A stretch of 64,000 nucleotides of DNA, from contig NZ_NSET01000023.1 of assembly GCF_009192945.1 (NCBI RefSeq), forward strand, positions 43,672-107,671, in the 5' to 3' direction. Shown one piece after another: positions 1-8,549 of the stretch. This DNA is from Xanthomonas maliensis. GTDB taxonomy: Bacteria > Pseudomonadota > Gammaproteobacteria > Xanthomonadales > Xanthomonadaceae. The position numbers were made by a program, and so were the translations under genes. The notes beneath the pieces were generated by a model. The model was given only the letters and a program-made list of their open reading frames with translations. It was not told the DNA's origin and did not search any database. Position 1 is the first letter of the stretch. Each line of letters starts with the position of its first letter.

Positions 1-409
1 GGGTCTCGGCCGACGGGCTGGCGGCCAGTTCGGCCGGCGCGCGCGGAATCTTGCGGTAGCGCGCGAAACGATACGCGCCCAGTGCCCAGCCCAGATGCAG
101 CAGGTCCTGCTCGGGCGCGGCGAGCGCCGTGGCCAGCTGCCAGCGACTGGCGGCCGGCAGCGCCATCGGCGCGTGCGCATAGGCATAGGCGTCGGCGCGA
201 TCGCCTATGCCCAGCACGGCCCCGGCCAGACCGTCGTTGCCGGGCAGCAGCAACACGCTGCCGGGCGCGGCGTCGAAACGTTGCGCCTGTGCCCAGGCCG
301 CCAGCTGTGCCGGTTGCTCGCCGCACCAGCGCGCGAAGCCTTCGCGGTCGAGGACATGCAGCGGCAGCGCCGCGGCGTTGGGATCGGTGAAGCCGGCGAT
401 TGGGGACAT
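1..409 (-). CDS. M17 leucyl aminopeptidase family protein, N-terminal part (C-terminus outside window)
   Basis: This is the first 136 codons of a gene that runs off the left edge. The reading frame starts MSPIAGFTDPNAAALPLHVL at an ATG preceded by AGGA and stays open to base 1. The segment LGWALGAYRFARYRK near residue 105 is typical of the N-terminal domain of M17 (leucyl aminopeptidase/PepA-like) cytosolic metallopeptidases. The metal-binding catalytic domain lies outside the window, so activity cannot be judged. It follows the HAD phosphatase gene by 46 bp on the same strand and is probably co-transcribed with it. Family assignment is fairly secure; substrate is unknown. Confidence 0.8.
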   Translation of the reverse strand, partial: MSPIAGFTDPNAAALPLHVLDREGFARWCGEQPAQLAAWAQAQRFDAAPGSVLLLPGNDGLAGAVLGIGDRADAYAYAHAPMALPAASRWQLATALAAPEQDLLHLGWALGAYRFARYRKIPRAPAELAASPSAET

Positions 410-455
410 GGATTCCTCGGTTGCGGCGCGCAACGCCGCGAAAAGATGACAGCGC

Positions 456-1193
456 TCAGTGCGGGACGCAGACGCCCTCGCGCGCGGAGCGTTGCGGCGG
501 CTGCTGGGCATCCAGCCAGTCGGCCAGCCCGGTCAGGCTGTCGAATTGCAGGTCCGGTTGCTGGGTCGGATGCGTCCAATCGGCACCGTCGCGGTTGATC
601 CAGCAGGCGCGCAGGCCGGCATCCAAGGCGCCGAGCACGTCCATGCGGATGTGGTCGCCCACGTGCAGCACCTCGTCCGGCGGCACCTGCAGCCGCTCGC
701 AGGCGGCCAGGAAGATGCTGGGATCGGGCTTGGCGCTGCCGTGCTCGCGCGAGCCCAGCTGAAAGACGAAGTGATGCATCAGGCCGATCCGCTGCAGATC
801 GGCGTTGCCGTTGCTGAGTGCGGCCACCGGCACATGGGCGGCGATACGTGCCAGCGCGTCCAGCGCGTCCGGATAGCACTCGACCTGGTTGCGCGCGGCG
901 TAGAACACCTCATAGGCCGGCTCCACAAGCGCCAGATCGCCGCCGCTCTCGCGCAGTGCCATCTCCAGCGTCAACCGGCGCAGTGCGCTCAGATCGTGAT
1001 GCAGATGCGGGTTGTCGGCAAAGCTGCGCTCGCGTAGCTCGCGCATCGCCTCCAGCGGAAATCGCTGCGCGGTGACCGGGCTATGGACACACATCCAGTC
1101 GTATAGCACCTGGTCGATGCGTGCGCCGATCGGCGCAAACGGCCACAGCGTGTCGTCGAGGTCCAGGGTGATGGCGCGGACAAGAAAGCTCAT
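456..1193 (-). CDS. HAD-superfamily hydrolase, YigB-like
   Basis: The 245-residue protein has the HAD signature DLDDT at residues 11-15 (nucleophile D11, general acid D13). It also has the lysine motif GSAKPDPSIF and the metal-binding motif HVGDHIRMD in the last third. Length and motif spacing fit the YigB/FMN-phosphatase branch (haloacid-dehalogenase-like phosphatases acting on flavin precursors or FMN in E. coli). The exact substrate cannot be read from sequence. It lies between a membrane transporter and the M17 peptidase, all on the minus strand. Confidence 0.85.
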   Translation of the reverse strand: MSFLVRAITLDLDDTLWPFAPIGARIDQVLYDWMCVHSPVTAQRFPLEAMRELRERSFADNPHLHHDLSALRRLTLEMALRESGGDLALVEPAYEVFYAARNQVECYPDALDALARIAAHVPVAALSNGNADLQRIGLMHHFVFQLGSREHGSAKPDPSIFLAACERLQVPPDEVLHVGDHIRMDVLGALDAGLRACWINRDGADWTHPTQQPDLQFDSLTGLADWLDAQQPPQRSAREGVCVPH

Positions 1194-1318
1194 CGCCGGA
1201 GTTTACGGCGGTTGGCTCGAAAAGGGGATTGGGCAGCAGGCGTGGAGGACGCAACTCGTCGGCAGCGCGGCCCGGCGTGGCCCACGCAGCGGCGATCGCG
1301 CACCGTGCCCGCTGCCAA

Positions 1319-2422
1319 CTACTCGAGCAGGCGTGCCCAGCGTTGCATGCCGTCCACACGGCTCAACACCATCTTGATGCACACCAGCAACGGCACGGCC
1401 AACAGCAGCCCGACGATACCCCACAACCAGCCGAACAACATCAGCGCCAGGATCAGCATCAACGGCGAGATCGCCATGCGCCGGCCAAGCACGATCGGCG
1501 TGACCACCTGGCCTTCGAGGGTATGCAGCGCCAGGTACAGGATCGCCGGCAACAGCGCGGAAAGCGGGGTGTGGAATTCCACAAGACCCATCAGCAGCAT
1601 CAGCATGACGCCGATCAGCGGCCCCACGTACGGGGCGAAGTTCAGCAGCGCGACTACCGTACCCCATAGCAGCGCTTCCGGCAGCGGGATCTTCAGCACA
1701 TACAGGATGCCGGCAAACACCAGGCCGACCAGGGTGTTGATCACGCTGATGGTCAACACGTATCGCGACACCTCGCGTTCGATGTCGCGCATGATCTCGG
1801 TGGTGAAGCGTTGTTGCTGGCGATTGGGCAGCAGCGCGATCGCATGCCGCTGCAGGCTCTCGCCATACACCATGAAGAAGAAGGTCAGCAGCACCACCGC
1901 CAGCACCGATGCGGCCAGTTTGGGTGTGCGTGTGATCGCCTTGTACGGGTCGTCCAGCTGCGTGCGCACGATCTGGACGCCGCGTGCGCCCTCGCCACCG
2001 GCTGCGCGCGCGAAGTTTTCGGCGGCCTGGTTGGCCTGTTGTACAGGCTTGGTGAAGTCGTGCACCTGGCGTGCGATCTGGCGCATCTGCCGTGGCGCCT
2101 GCTGTACCCATTCGCTGGCCGGTCCCGCCAACTGCATTGCCAGCGCCACCGTGCTGGCCATGCCCAGCGACAGCACCAGTACCGCGCCGATGAAACGTGG
2201 CACGTAGAGCCGCTGCAGGCCGCGCAGGATGGGGTTGCCGATCAGGGCGAAAAACGCTGCCAACAGGATCGGCAGCAAAATCGTCTGGGCGGCCCACAAG
2301 GTGTAGCCGACCGCGAGCGTGGCGAGCACCACCAGCGACACCGGGCCCCGCGGGCGCGGCGCAGGCGGCGGTGGCAACTCGGACGCGTCGACAGACTCCA
2401 GGGTATCGGCGGATAGGCTCAT
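1319..2422 (-). CDS. AI-2E family transporter (PerM-like membrane protein)
   Basis: The 367-residue protein begins with a proline-rich cytosolic tail. Two closely spaced hydrophobic segments follow (about residues 28-60), then another at about 68-85, a soluble stretch at about 90-150, and a cluster of hydrophobic helices in the second half. The motif GTVVALLNFAPYVGPLIG is characteristic of the AI-2E/PerM/YhhT family. Members export small molecules or ions across the inner membrane; the AI-2 role is known only for TqsA, so the cargo here is undetermined. It ends 125 bp before the HAD gene and may be the promoter-proximal member of that group. Confidence 0.85.
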   Translation of the reverse strand: MSLSADTLESVDASELPPPPAPRPRGPVSLVVLATLAVGYTLWAAQTILLPILLAAFFALIGNPILRGLQRLYVPRFIGAVLVLSLGMASTVALAMQLAGPASEWVQQAPRQMRQIARQVHDFTKPVQQANQAAENFARAAGGEGARGVQIVRTQLDDPYKAITRTPKLAASVLAVVLLTFFFMVYGESLQRHAIALLPNRQQQRFTTEIMRDIEREVSRYVLTISVINTLVGLVFAGILYVLKIPLPEALLWGTVVALLNFAPYVGPLIGVMLMLLMGLVEFHTPLSALLPAILYLALHTLEGQVVTPIVLGRRMAISPLMLILALMLFGWLWGIVGLLLAVPLLVCIKMVLSRVDGMQRWARLLE

Positions 2423-2509
2423 GTGTGCTCTAACGACACCCGGCCGGCGGCGGGCAGTGCGCCATTATCCGTGGAAGACGTCACAGGCGTGTGCGCCGCC
2501 CGCACGTCA

Positions 2510-2959
2510 TCAATGTTCCGACAGTTCGGTGGCGGCCTCAGCCGCTCGCGGTGTCATGCGTTCCTCGGCGGCTGTGCGCGGGGCGGCTCGCACTGCCGCG
2601 GCGACAGGTGCAGCGGTCTGATCCGCGGCGATGTCCTCGGCATTGTCGGCCGCACGTTCGGCTTGCTCGGACGCTTCCTGCGCACGGTGCGCAGTGAACA
2701 GCGCCGAGAGCGTACTGACCATCTGCAACATCTTGGGCAGCCCACCGAGCTTGGTGGCGATGCTACCCAGCGCGGCCTGCGGTTCGTTGCGGCCGGTCAT
2801 GAATCCCAAGCCCAGCCCAACGACCACGATGCGCAGCGGAGACCAGCCAAGACGCCAAGCGGTACGGGTCTGCGCCCAATGCAGGCGGGTTTCCTCCGCG
2901 CGCCCCTGGACGAGGAACTCGGCTCGCTCCACGCGCTGCCGCAATGCCCCAAAGCTCAT
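2510..2959 (-). CDS. Small hypothetical protein in YqjK-like position
   Basis: The 149-residue protein has a basic, amphipathic N-terminus (residues 1-40), a short hydrophobic segment SPLRIVVVGLGLGFMTG (about 40-56), and an alanine/glutamate-rich C-terminal helix. I do not recognise a named domain. Its start codon overlaps the stop of the phage-holin-family gene by 4 bp, so the two are translationally coupled. It is the third gene of a trio laid out like E. coli yqjD-yqjE-yqjK, and the position suggests a YqjK counterpart. That is inferred from context, not from clear similarity. Confidence 0.7.
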   Translation of the reverse strand: MSFGALRQRVERAEFLVQGRAEETRLHWAQTRTAWRLGWSPLRIVVVGLGLGFMTGRNEPQAALGSIATKLGGLPKMLQMVSTLSALFTAHRAQEASEQAERAADNAEDIAADQTAAPVAAAVRAAPRTAAEERMTPRAAEAATELSEH

Positions 2960-3438
2960 GTGCCTGCTCCGTTGTTCGACGACGGCCGGGCGTCTTCATC
3001 GTTGCTATCGTCGAAGATACCCAATCGCACCAGTTGGCGCCGCGTGGCGTTCATGCCGGTATGGTCGAAATAGAACGCGACCCGCCAGGCGGCGAGCGCA
3101 GTCACCAGCAAACTGGCCAGTGCGGTGAAGAACATCGATTGAAACCACGACAACCCCGCCCGTTGCAGCAACGCGATGATGGCGCCCGCCAGCAACAACC
3201 AGGACGAGGCGCCGAACACCACCGCAACACACGCCCAGGCCAGCCCGCGGCCGAATGCGCTGCGCGCGAGTTGCAGATCGGCCGACACCAGCCGACGCAA
3301 TGCGCGGCTGGTGTCCTTGGCGGAATCGAACGTGGCGCGACCAGCACTGCCAAAGGCGCGCACGCTCTCTTCCAGTCCGGGCGTTGCGCCGGGCTCGTGA
3401 GCGTCGGCGTTGGCTGCGGGAGGGGCCTGATCGCTCAC
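2956..3438 (-). CDS. Phage holin family (DUF1469/YqjE-like) inner-membrane protein
   Basis: The 160-residue protein has an acidic N-terminal tail, an amphipathic region (residues about 25-65), then two transmembrane helices (about 67-92 and 101-122). The C-terminal tail is charged and carries FDHTGMNATRRQLVRLG. Two tightly spaced helices after an amphipathic segment is the pattern of the DUF1469 proteins such as YqjE, called phage holin-like despite having no phage context. It starts 3 bp after the DUF883 gene stops and overlaps the next gene by 4 bp, forming a three-gene operon. Confidence 0.8.
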   Translation of the reverse strand: MSDQAPPAANADAHEPGATPGLEESVRAFGSAGRATFDSAKDTSRALRRLVSADLQLARSAFGRGLAWACVAVVFGASSWLLLAGAIIALLQRAGLSWFQSMFFTALASLLVTALAAWRVAFYFDHTGMNATRRQLVRLGIFDDSNDEDARPSSNNGAGT

Positions 3439-3441
3439 GGA

Positions 3442-3804
3442 TCAGTTGTCGTTGCTGCGTGCCAATTTGGCGATGATCCAGCCGGTGGCGAAGGCCATGC
3501 CGAATGCGGTCAGCGGACGCTCGCGAATCAGCTCAGACGCGCTGTCGATCAGATCGCGGCCTTTTTCCACCAGCACGTCCATCTGTTCCTTGGCAGCGGC
3601 ACCGCCGAATTCGGCAGCGGCCATGCCGGCCAATGCGGTATCGGACAGCTCGGCCTTGACGTTGGCGCGGCCCAGCTTGAGCTCATCGCCCGCTGCGCTG
3701 CTGGCGCCCTTGAACGCTTCACCGGCGGCGCTGGCGGCCGACTTCAGGTGGGCGCCGGCTTCGCTCAGGTTTTCCTTCAGTTGGTCGGTATTGGTAGGGC
3801 TCAT
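3442..3804 (-). CDS. DUF883 family (ElaB/YqjD-type) ribosome-anchoring protein
   Basis: The 120-residue protein is an Ala/Lys/Glu-rich amphipathic helix for about 90 residues. It ends in the C-terminal motif RERPLTAFGMAFATGWIIAK, a single membrane segment flanked by charges. This is the architecture of ElaB/YqjD/YgaM, which tether ribosomes to the inner membrane in stationary phase in E. coli. It is the first gene of the YqjDEK-like trio. The E. coli family is RpoS-controlled; no such signal can be proven here. Confidence 0.85.
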   Translation of the reverse strand: MSPTNTDQLKENLSEAGAHLKSAASAAGEAFKGASSAAGDELKLGRANVKAELSDTALAGMAAAEFGGAAAKEQMDVLVEKGRDLIDSASELIRERPLTAFGMAFATGWIIAKLARSNDN

Positions 3805-3919
3805 ACGGTGTCTCCTTGGGTCGGGAAGGGCAGCCGCGACAGCGTGCGGGCGTGGGTTAGCAATAGCATCGGCAGGGTGTAGGGGGTGTTACGGGTACAT
3901 CGTCGGCGCGTCAGGCGTT

Positions 3920-5365
3920 TCACCGCATCAACGCGTCGTATTGCGCATTGCCACGCAGGATGCGCAGCACCAGTTGTGGCGGCTTGCGCTGGAAGTTGGC
4001 ACGCCAGCTGGCCAGGTCGGCGAAGTCGCCGACGCTACCTGCCACGATCACATCACCAGAGACCAGGCCATTGACCGCTGCACGCGAGCCACGCTTCACC
4101 TCGCCGACCATGACGCCGGTGACGCCGGACTGGCGCAGCGACTCGGGCAGATCGACGAAGGTGGCGCCGCCCAGGCGGGGATCGAGCATGTCGCCGGTCA
4201 CCGCGCGGTCCTGTTCTTTCAGCGTGGCCTTGAGCTTGAGCGGCTTGCCGTCGCGGCGCACGTCCAGGGTGACCGCGCTGCCGACGGGTTGCAGTCCTTC
4301 GTAGTTGTGCAATGCCTCGGCGCTATCGACGCGCTGGTCGTTCGCAGCCAGGATCACATCGCCCGGCTGCACACCGGCGGCAGCGGCGGCCGACCCGGGC
4401 AACACGCGGCTGACCAGTGCCCCACGCGCCGAGTCCAGGCCGAGACCCTGTTGCAGCTGCGGGGTGAGGTTCTGGGTTTCCAGGCCCAGCGTGCCGCGCA
4501 CCACCACACCCTTGGTCACCAACTGCTCGACCACGTTGCGCGCCAGGTTCGACGGAATCGCCAGGCCCAGGCCGATATTGCCGGCCATGCTGCCTTGCGG
4601 ATTGAAGCTGGCGGTATTGATGCCGACCAGCTGGCCCTGCAGGTTGACCAGTGCGCCGCCGGAGTTGCCCGGATTGATCGAGGCATCGGTCTGGATGAAG
4701 TTCTGATAGCCCAACCCGCGGATACCGCTGCGCCCGACCGCCGAGACGATGCCGGAGGTGACGGTCTGGGTGAAACCGAACGGATTGCCGATGGCGACGA
4801 CGAAGTCGCCCACGCGTAGCTGGTTGCTGTCGGCCAGCTTGATCTCGGTGAGCTTGTCGGCCTTGATGCGGATCAGCGCGATGTCGGTGTCGGCATCGGA
4901 GCCAATGAACTCGGCCTTGACCGTACGCCCGTCGCCCAGCGTCACCTGCACGTCGTCGGCGTTCTCGATCACGTGGTGGTTGGTCAGCACATAGCCTTTC
5001 TGCGCATCGATGATCACGCCCGAACCCAGCGACTCATTGATGCGGTCCTGCGGAATTTCCGGAAATAGCCGGCGCAGGATCGGGTCGTTGAAGAACGGAT
5101 TGCGGACACGCACCACTTGCTTGGTGTTGACGCTGACCACCGCGGGCATCGCCTGCTGCAACATCGGCGCCAACGAAGGGACCGGTTGGCCGGCGGCAGC
5201 GGCAGGCAGTGCCGCGGCGATCGGCAGGCTGAAGGAAGGACCGTCAGCGTTGCCAGCGGGCGCCGCCTGGGCGCGATTATCCAGCCAGGCGTTGATGCCG
5301 GTGGCGGTGAATCCACCGAAGGCAGCGGCCAGCGAAAGAGTCAGCAAAGTCGGGAGCGGTCGCAT
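3920..5365 (-). CDS. Do/HtrA-family periplasmic serine endopeptidase
   Basis: The 481-residue protein is a periplasmic quality-control protease/chaperone of the DegP/DegQ/MucD type. The chosen ATG gives an N-terminal signal segment MRPLPTLLTLSLAAAFGGF; an upstream in-frame ATG would bury it behind a charged leader. The catalytic triad is visible: H131 in TNHHVIEN, D161 in ADTDIALI and S235 in GNSGGAL. Two PDZ domains follow, at roughly 285-375 and 390-480. The QTDASINPGNSGG context is fully conserved. It is divergent from the histone-like gene across 248 bp. Which of the DegP, DegQ or MucD roles it fills cannot be decided from sequence. Confidence 0.93.
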   Translation of the reverse strand: MRPLPTLLTLSLAAAFGGFTATGINAWLDNRAQAAPAGNADGPSFSLPIAAALPAAAAGQPVPSLAPMLQQAMPAVVSVNTKQVVRVRNPFFNDPILRRLFPEIPQDRINESLGSGVIIDAQKGYVLTNHHVIENADDVQVTLGDGRTVKAEFIGSDADTDIALIRIKADKLTEIKLADSNQLRVGDFVVAIGNPFGFTQTVTSGIVSAVGRSGIRGLGYQNFIQTDASINPGNSGGALVNLQGQLVGINTASFNPQGSMAGNIGLGLAIPSNLARNVVEQLVTKGVVVRGTLGLETQNLTPQLQQGLGLDSARGALVSRVLPGSAAAAAGVQPGDVILAANDQRVDSAEALHNYEGLQPVGSAVTLDVRRDGKPLKLKATLKEQDRAVTGDMLDPRLGGATFVDLPESLRQSGVTGVMVGEVKRGSRAAVNGLVSGDVIVAGSVGDFADLASWRANFQRKPPQLVLRILRGNAQYDALMR

Positions 5366-5504
5366 GGAGCAGGATTCCGGAATACGCGTAAGGGGCGATG
5401 GAGCTCGGATAGGGATCCGACCGGCGTAAATCAAGCTGAACGAGCCTGCCAGCGGTTGATTTAACTTTCGGTGAAAGCAGTGCGCAGCCCTTGTCTTTCC
5501 TGCG

Positions 5505-5533
5505 TTGACAGCCGGTTGGGCCCGGCGTAGCGT
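5505..5533 (+). promoter_or_regulatory. Putative sigma70 promoter of the histone-like gene
   Basis: A perfect -35 hexamer TTGACA (5505-5510) is followed after 17 bp by TAGCGT (5528-5533), which keeps the TA of the -10 consensus. It sits about 75 bp upstream of the GGAGG ribosome site of the H1-like gene and points toward it. Confidence 0.5.
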
Positions 5534-5613
5534 CCGCTCGTCAGCGCCACATTCAGTCTCACGGCATGCCCCGGCATCGCCCGGTCTCCCTACTGATGCC
5601 CGAAGGAGGGCTT

Positions 5614-6360
5614 ATGAGCAATGGCAATGGTGTGACGGCGACGTTGTCCGACGCCGTCGACAGCGTAAAGAGCACCGCCACCGGACTTGGCGAAGCCATC
5701 GTCACCACCGCCAGCGATGCGGTCAGCGGAGTCCAGGAAGTCGCCGAGGCGGCCACCACGCAGGTCAAGCAGCGCGTTGCCAAGGTGCGCAAGCAGGCGG
5801 TGGAGGTGGAAAAGCGCGTGGTCGAGAAAGCCGTCGACGCCGCCGCGGCGGTCAAACGGACGGTCGCCAAGACCACCAAGACGCTGCAGGCCACCAAGGA
5901 GAGCGCCAAGCAGAAGCTGGTCAGCACCAAAGAGACGGCCAAGCAAAAGCTGGCCAGTACCAAGGCCGCGGCCAGGCAGAAACTGGAAACCGCCAAGGCC
6001 AACGCCAAGGCCGATGCGGCAGCACTGAGCGCCAAGACGGCGGCCAAGCGCACCGCGCGCAAGACCGCGGTCAGTGCGGCCGACGCGCGCGCGGCGAGCA
6101 AGAAAACCCAGGTCCGTTCGGCAGCGGCGAAGAAGGCTGCGGCCAAGAAGACGGTCGCCAAGTCCGCGGTCACCAAGGCGCCTGCCAGCAAGCGGGTGGC
6201 GTCCAGCAAGGTGGCGGTCAAGAAGGCCGTGGTCAAGAAAACCGCAGCCAAGACCACGCTGAAGAAGGCGGCCAAGGTCACCAAGACCCCGGCGACCCGG
6301 GCAGTGGCCAAGACCACTGCGGCACGCAAGGCGGTCAGCAAGAAAGTCAGCAAGCGCTGA
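5614..6360 (+). CDS. Histone H1-like Lys/Ala-rich DNA-binding protein
   Basis: The 248-residue protein is almost entirely Ala, Lys, Thr and Val. Short repeats such as AKKTVAK, AAKTTLKKAAK and TKETAKQKL make up residues about 60-248, after a less basic N-terminus. The start ATG has an ideal GGAGG ribosome site 4 bp upstream; an in-frame ATG 48 bp earlier has none. The composition matches bacterial H1-like proteins (AlgP/AlgR3, HctB type), which bind DNA non-specifically and influence nucleoid structure or transcription. The N-terminal third (STATGLGEAIVTTASDAV) also resembles phasin-like amphipathic helices, so a granule-associated role is an alternative. Confidence 0.8.
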   Translation: MSNGNGVTATLSDAVDSVKSTATGLGEAIVTTASDAVSGVQEVAEAATTQVKQRVAKVRKQAVEVEKRVVEKAVDAAAAVKRTVAKTTKTLQATKESAKQKLVSTKETAKQKLASTKAAARQKLETAKANAKADAAALSAKTAAKRTARKTAVSAADARAASKKTQVRSAAAKKAAAKKTVAKSAVTKAPASKRVASSKVAVKKAVVKKTAAKTTLKKAAKVTKTPATRAVAKTTAARKAVSKKVSKR

Positions 6361-6370
6361 GCGCCTATCA

Positions 6371-6398
6371 GGCGCCGATTGCCATGACGATCGGCGCC
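6371..6398 (+). terminator. Candidate hairpin terminator after the H1-like gene
   Basis: A 9-bp perfect inverted repeat, GGCGCCGAT and ATCGGCGCC, with a 10-nt loop starts 10 bp after the stop codon. No T-run follows, so it may act with Rho or only stabilise the mRNA 3' end. It also lies between convergent genes. Confidence 0.5.
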
Positions 6399-6480
6399 GG
6401 CGTCGGTGCACGTCATGGGACGCTGGTGGCTAGGCGCGTGGCTTGCGGGTCGGCGCCGAGCGGCGCGCGGCCTGCCGCCC

Positions 6481-7371
6481 TCAATCGCGCAGGATGGCCC
6501 GCAAGGCGTCCTGCAGTTGCGGATAGCGGAAGGTGAAGCCCTCGGCCACCGCGCGTTGCGGGACGACCCGCTGGCTGATCAGCAGCAGGTCGGCCATTTC
6601 GCCGAAGCCCAGCCGCAACGCCGCAGCCGGTAGCCGTAGCAGCGCGGGACGATGCAGTACCGCGGCCAGCGTGCGTGCGAAGTCGTTGTTGGTGACCGGC
6701 GTGGGGGCGGTGGCGTTGTAAGCGCCTGCACCGCCCTGCGCGAGCAACCAAAGCAGCAAGGCAACCATGTCGTCACGGTGGATCCAGCTCATCCAATGCT
6801 GTCCATCGCCGAACGGACCGCCGCCGCCAAGGCGAAACGCCGGCAGCATCCGCGCCAGTGCACCACCGTCGCGTTCGAGCACGATCCCGGTGCGTACCCA
6901 GCTCACCCGCGGGCCCAGCGCAGCGATCGCGGCGGCCTCCGCCTCCCAGTCACGACACAGCATGGCCGAAAAATCGTCGCCGGCCGGCGACGCCTCGCTC
7001 AGGACGGTGTCGCCACACTCGCCGTAATAGCCCACGGCCGAGCCGGAAACCATTACCCGTGGACGCTGCTCGGCGGGCTGGCCGGCGATCCAGCTCGCCA
7101 GTTGCCGCGTCGTCTCCAGGCGTGAAGCGCGCATGCGGTGCTTGCGGGCGGCAGTCCAACGCCCGGAGGCCAGCGGTTCTCCCGCCAGATTGACCACCGC
7201 ATCCACGTGCAGGTCGGTGGGCAGGCTGGCCAGCGCGTTGACGGCCGGCAGCGCACGCGCTGCGCGCGCCGGCGAGCGCGTCAACACACTGAGCTGGTGG
7301 CCGGCGGCATGCGCAGCGGCACAGAACGCGCTGCCGATAAAGCCGGTGCCGCCGGTGATCAGTACATGCAT
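6481..7371 (-). CDS. TIGR01777-type NAD(P)-dependent epimerase (YfcH-like)
   Basis: The 296-residue protein begins MHVLITGGTGFIGSAF, the Rossmann glycine motif TGGTGFIG of extended SDR enzymes. GSAVGYYG and a catalytic-type tyrosine follow, then WIHRDDMVALLLWLL and a C-terminal segment ending FRYPQLQDALRAILRD. These are hallmarks of the YfcH/SDR39U1 subgroup, whose substrate is unknown. A second ATG three codons upstream is an alternative start. The gene stands alone, convergent with the H1-like gene. Confidence 0.88.
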   Translation of the reverse strand: MHVLITGGTGFIGSAFCAAAHAAGHQLSVLTRSPARAARALPAVNALASLPTDLHVDAVVNLAGEPLASGRWTAARKHRMRASRLETTRQLASWIAGQPAEQRPRVMVSGSAVGYYGECGDTVLSEASPAGDDFSAMLCRDWEAEAAAIAALGPRVSWVRTGIVLERDGGALARMLPAFRLGGGGPFGDGQHWMSWIHRDDMVALLLWLLAQGGAGAYNATAPTPVTNNDFARTLAAVLHRPALLRLPAAALRLGFGEMADLLLISQRVVPQRAVAEGFTFRYPQLQDALRAILRD

Positions 7372-7549
7372 GGCGCGCATCCATTCCAGAGGATGCCGCA
7401 CGATAAACCGACCGGCACACAGGCCAGGTGAAACCGGCTCAACCACTGGCTGCACCTGCTGCGCGGAGATCTCCGGTTGCAGGTCTTGGTGGCCGGCGGT
7501 CGGCCGCCGACGCCGCACGCATCGGCGCGTGCGGCGTCGGGACGCTGTC

Positions 7550-8143
7550 TCAGCGTGAGGACGAGACGGCGTGTGCGCGTTCGAAGTGCGCGGCGACCAC
7601 CCGGCGGGTTTCCTGCAGATGCTGCTTGACCGGCTCGGTCTGCGCAGCCGGCAAGAGTTCGGCATCGAGGATCTTGATGGTGTCGCCGTGGTCGATCACC
7701 ATCGTCCGCAGAAAGGCGTTGCGGTAGGCATCCTTGCCGTCCGGCAGGGTGAGGGTCTGCGACAGTGCCTCGATAGCGGCCTTGCCCTTGGCCCGCATCG
7801 CCTCGGCACGCGGGCTATCGGATGCTCCCAGGGCCTGGGTTTTTTCCAGGTTGGCCTGGTGGTCGTGCAGCAGTTGCTTGGCGAATTCGTCGGTGGCCCC
7901 GCCCAGATCCTGGGCGATCGCCTGCTTGGCCAGCGCGATCTCGTTCTCATCGATGGCGGCCAGCACGCCCAGCGCGCCCGCATCGCCCTTGGCCGGTTCG
8001 CTCGCACCGGCGCCACTGATCGGCGCTGGTGTCGGTGTCGGCGATTCCGCCGGTGCGGTACGGGAGGCCTGGCCACCTGGACGATCGCAACCGGCAAGCG
8101 ACAACGAGGCAACGACGAAAGCAGCGGCAAGCGTGAATTTCAT
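7550..8143 (-). CDS. DUF4142 family lipoprotein
   Basis: The 197-residue protein has an N-terminal signal with a lipobox, LSLAGC (Cys about residue 19), so it is probably a lipoprotein. A Pro/Ser/Ala-rich linker follows, then a helical domain (about 60-190) with KQLLHDHQANLEKTQALG and MVIDHGDTIKILD. That pattern, with paired His residues in a four-helix bundle of ferritin-like type, is DUF4142. Function is unknown; relatives are often stress-induced. It is separated from the upstream small gene by a strong hairpin. Confidence 0.82.
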   Translation of the reverse strand: MKFTLAAAFVVASLSLAGCDRPGGQASRTAPAESPTPTPAPISGAGASEPAKGDAGALGVLAAIDENEIALAKQAIAQDLGGATDEFAKQLLHDHQANLEKTQALGASDSPRAEAMRAKGKAAIEALSQTLTLPDGKDAYRNAFLRTMVIDHGDTIKILDAELLPAAQTEPVKQHLQETRRVVAAHFERAHAVSSSR

Positions 8144-8194
8144 GGAGTTCCTGGAAGACGAATGGGGCGTAAGGAATACGCAGTGCTGAAACGG

Positions 8195-8219
8195 GACGGA
8201 GCCGCTAAGCGGCTCCGTC
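8195..8219 (-). terminator. Strong hairpin between small gene and DUF4142 gene
   Basis: A 12-bp perfect inverted repeat, GACGGAGCCGCT and AGCGGCTCCGTC, with one central base lies just past the stop of the gene at 8231-8512. On the minus strand it is followed by CCGTTTC, a weak U-run, so it is a plausible terminator for that gene. Confidence 0.55.
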
Positions 8220-8230
8220 AGGAAGGGCGG

Positions 8231-8512
8231 TCAGGCCCACTGCGGCTGACCGAGCGCGCCGCCGCGCGTCGGTCTGCCGGCAGTCGGTGCCAGTACGGGT
8301 GCAGCGCGCTCCTGTGCGTGACGGCAAGCGCGTGCCATCTGCGCTGCGCGCTCGCGGATCGTGCCGTGCTCGCTGGCTGGCGCGCTGCCGAGCAGGCTGG
8401 CCACATGGAAGCCAAGGATCTCCTCCGCGCGGTCGCCCTGGTCGCTGATGATGTGCGGCACCAGCCGCTCCAATCGTTCCAGCTCCTGCTGCACTTGATA
8501 CGGGGTTTTCAT
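8231..8512 (-). CDS. Small hypothetical protein
   Basis: The 93-residue protein starts MKTPYQVQQELERLERLVPH. It is predicted helical and polar, with no signal peptide or membrane segment, and its C-terminus is Arg/Gly/Pro-rich. I recognise no family. The ATG chosen is the second in-frame one; the first would add 18 residues that overlap the neighbouring gene. It lies 37 bp after the gene at 8550-8831 on the same strand, and both are small soluble proteins, so the pair may be one transcript. Confidence 0.6.
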   Translation of the reverse strand: MKTPYQVQQELERLERLVPHIISDQGDRAEEILGFHVASLLGSAPASEHGTIRERAAQMARACRHAQERAAPVLAPTAGRPTRGGALGQPQWA

Positions 8513-8549
8513 GACGATCTCCAATGAATAACGGGTGTTGCTTGCTGCA

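Noticed and set aside
2956..3438. Phage remnant suggested by the phage-holin family name
   Set aside because: No other phage genes are near; the family name is historical and the context is a YqjDEK-like operon.
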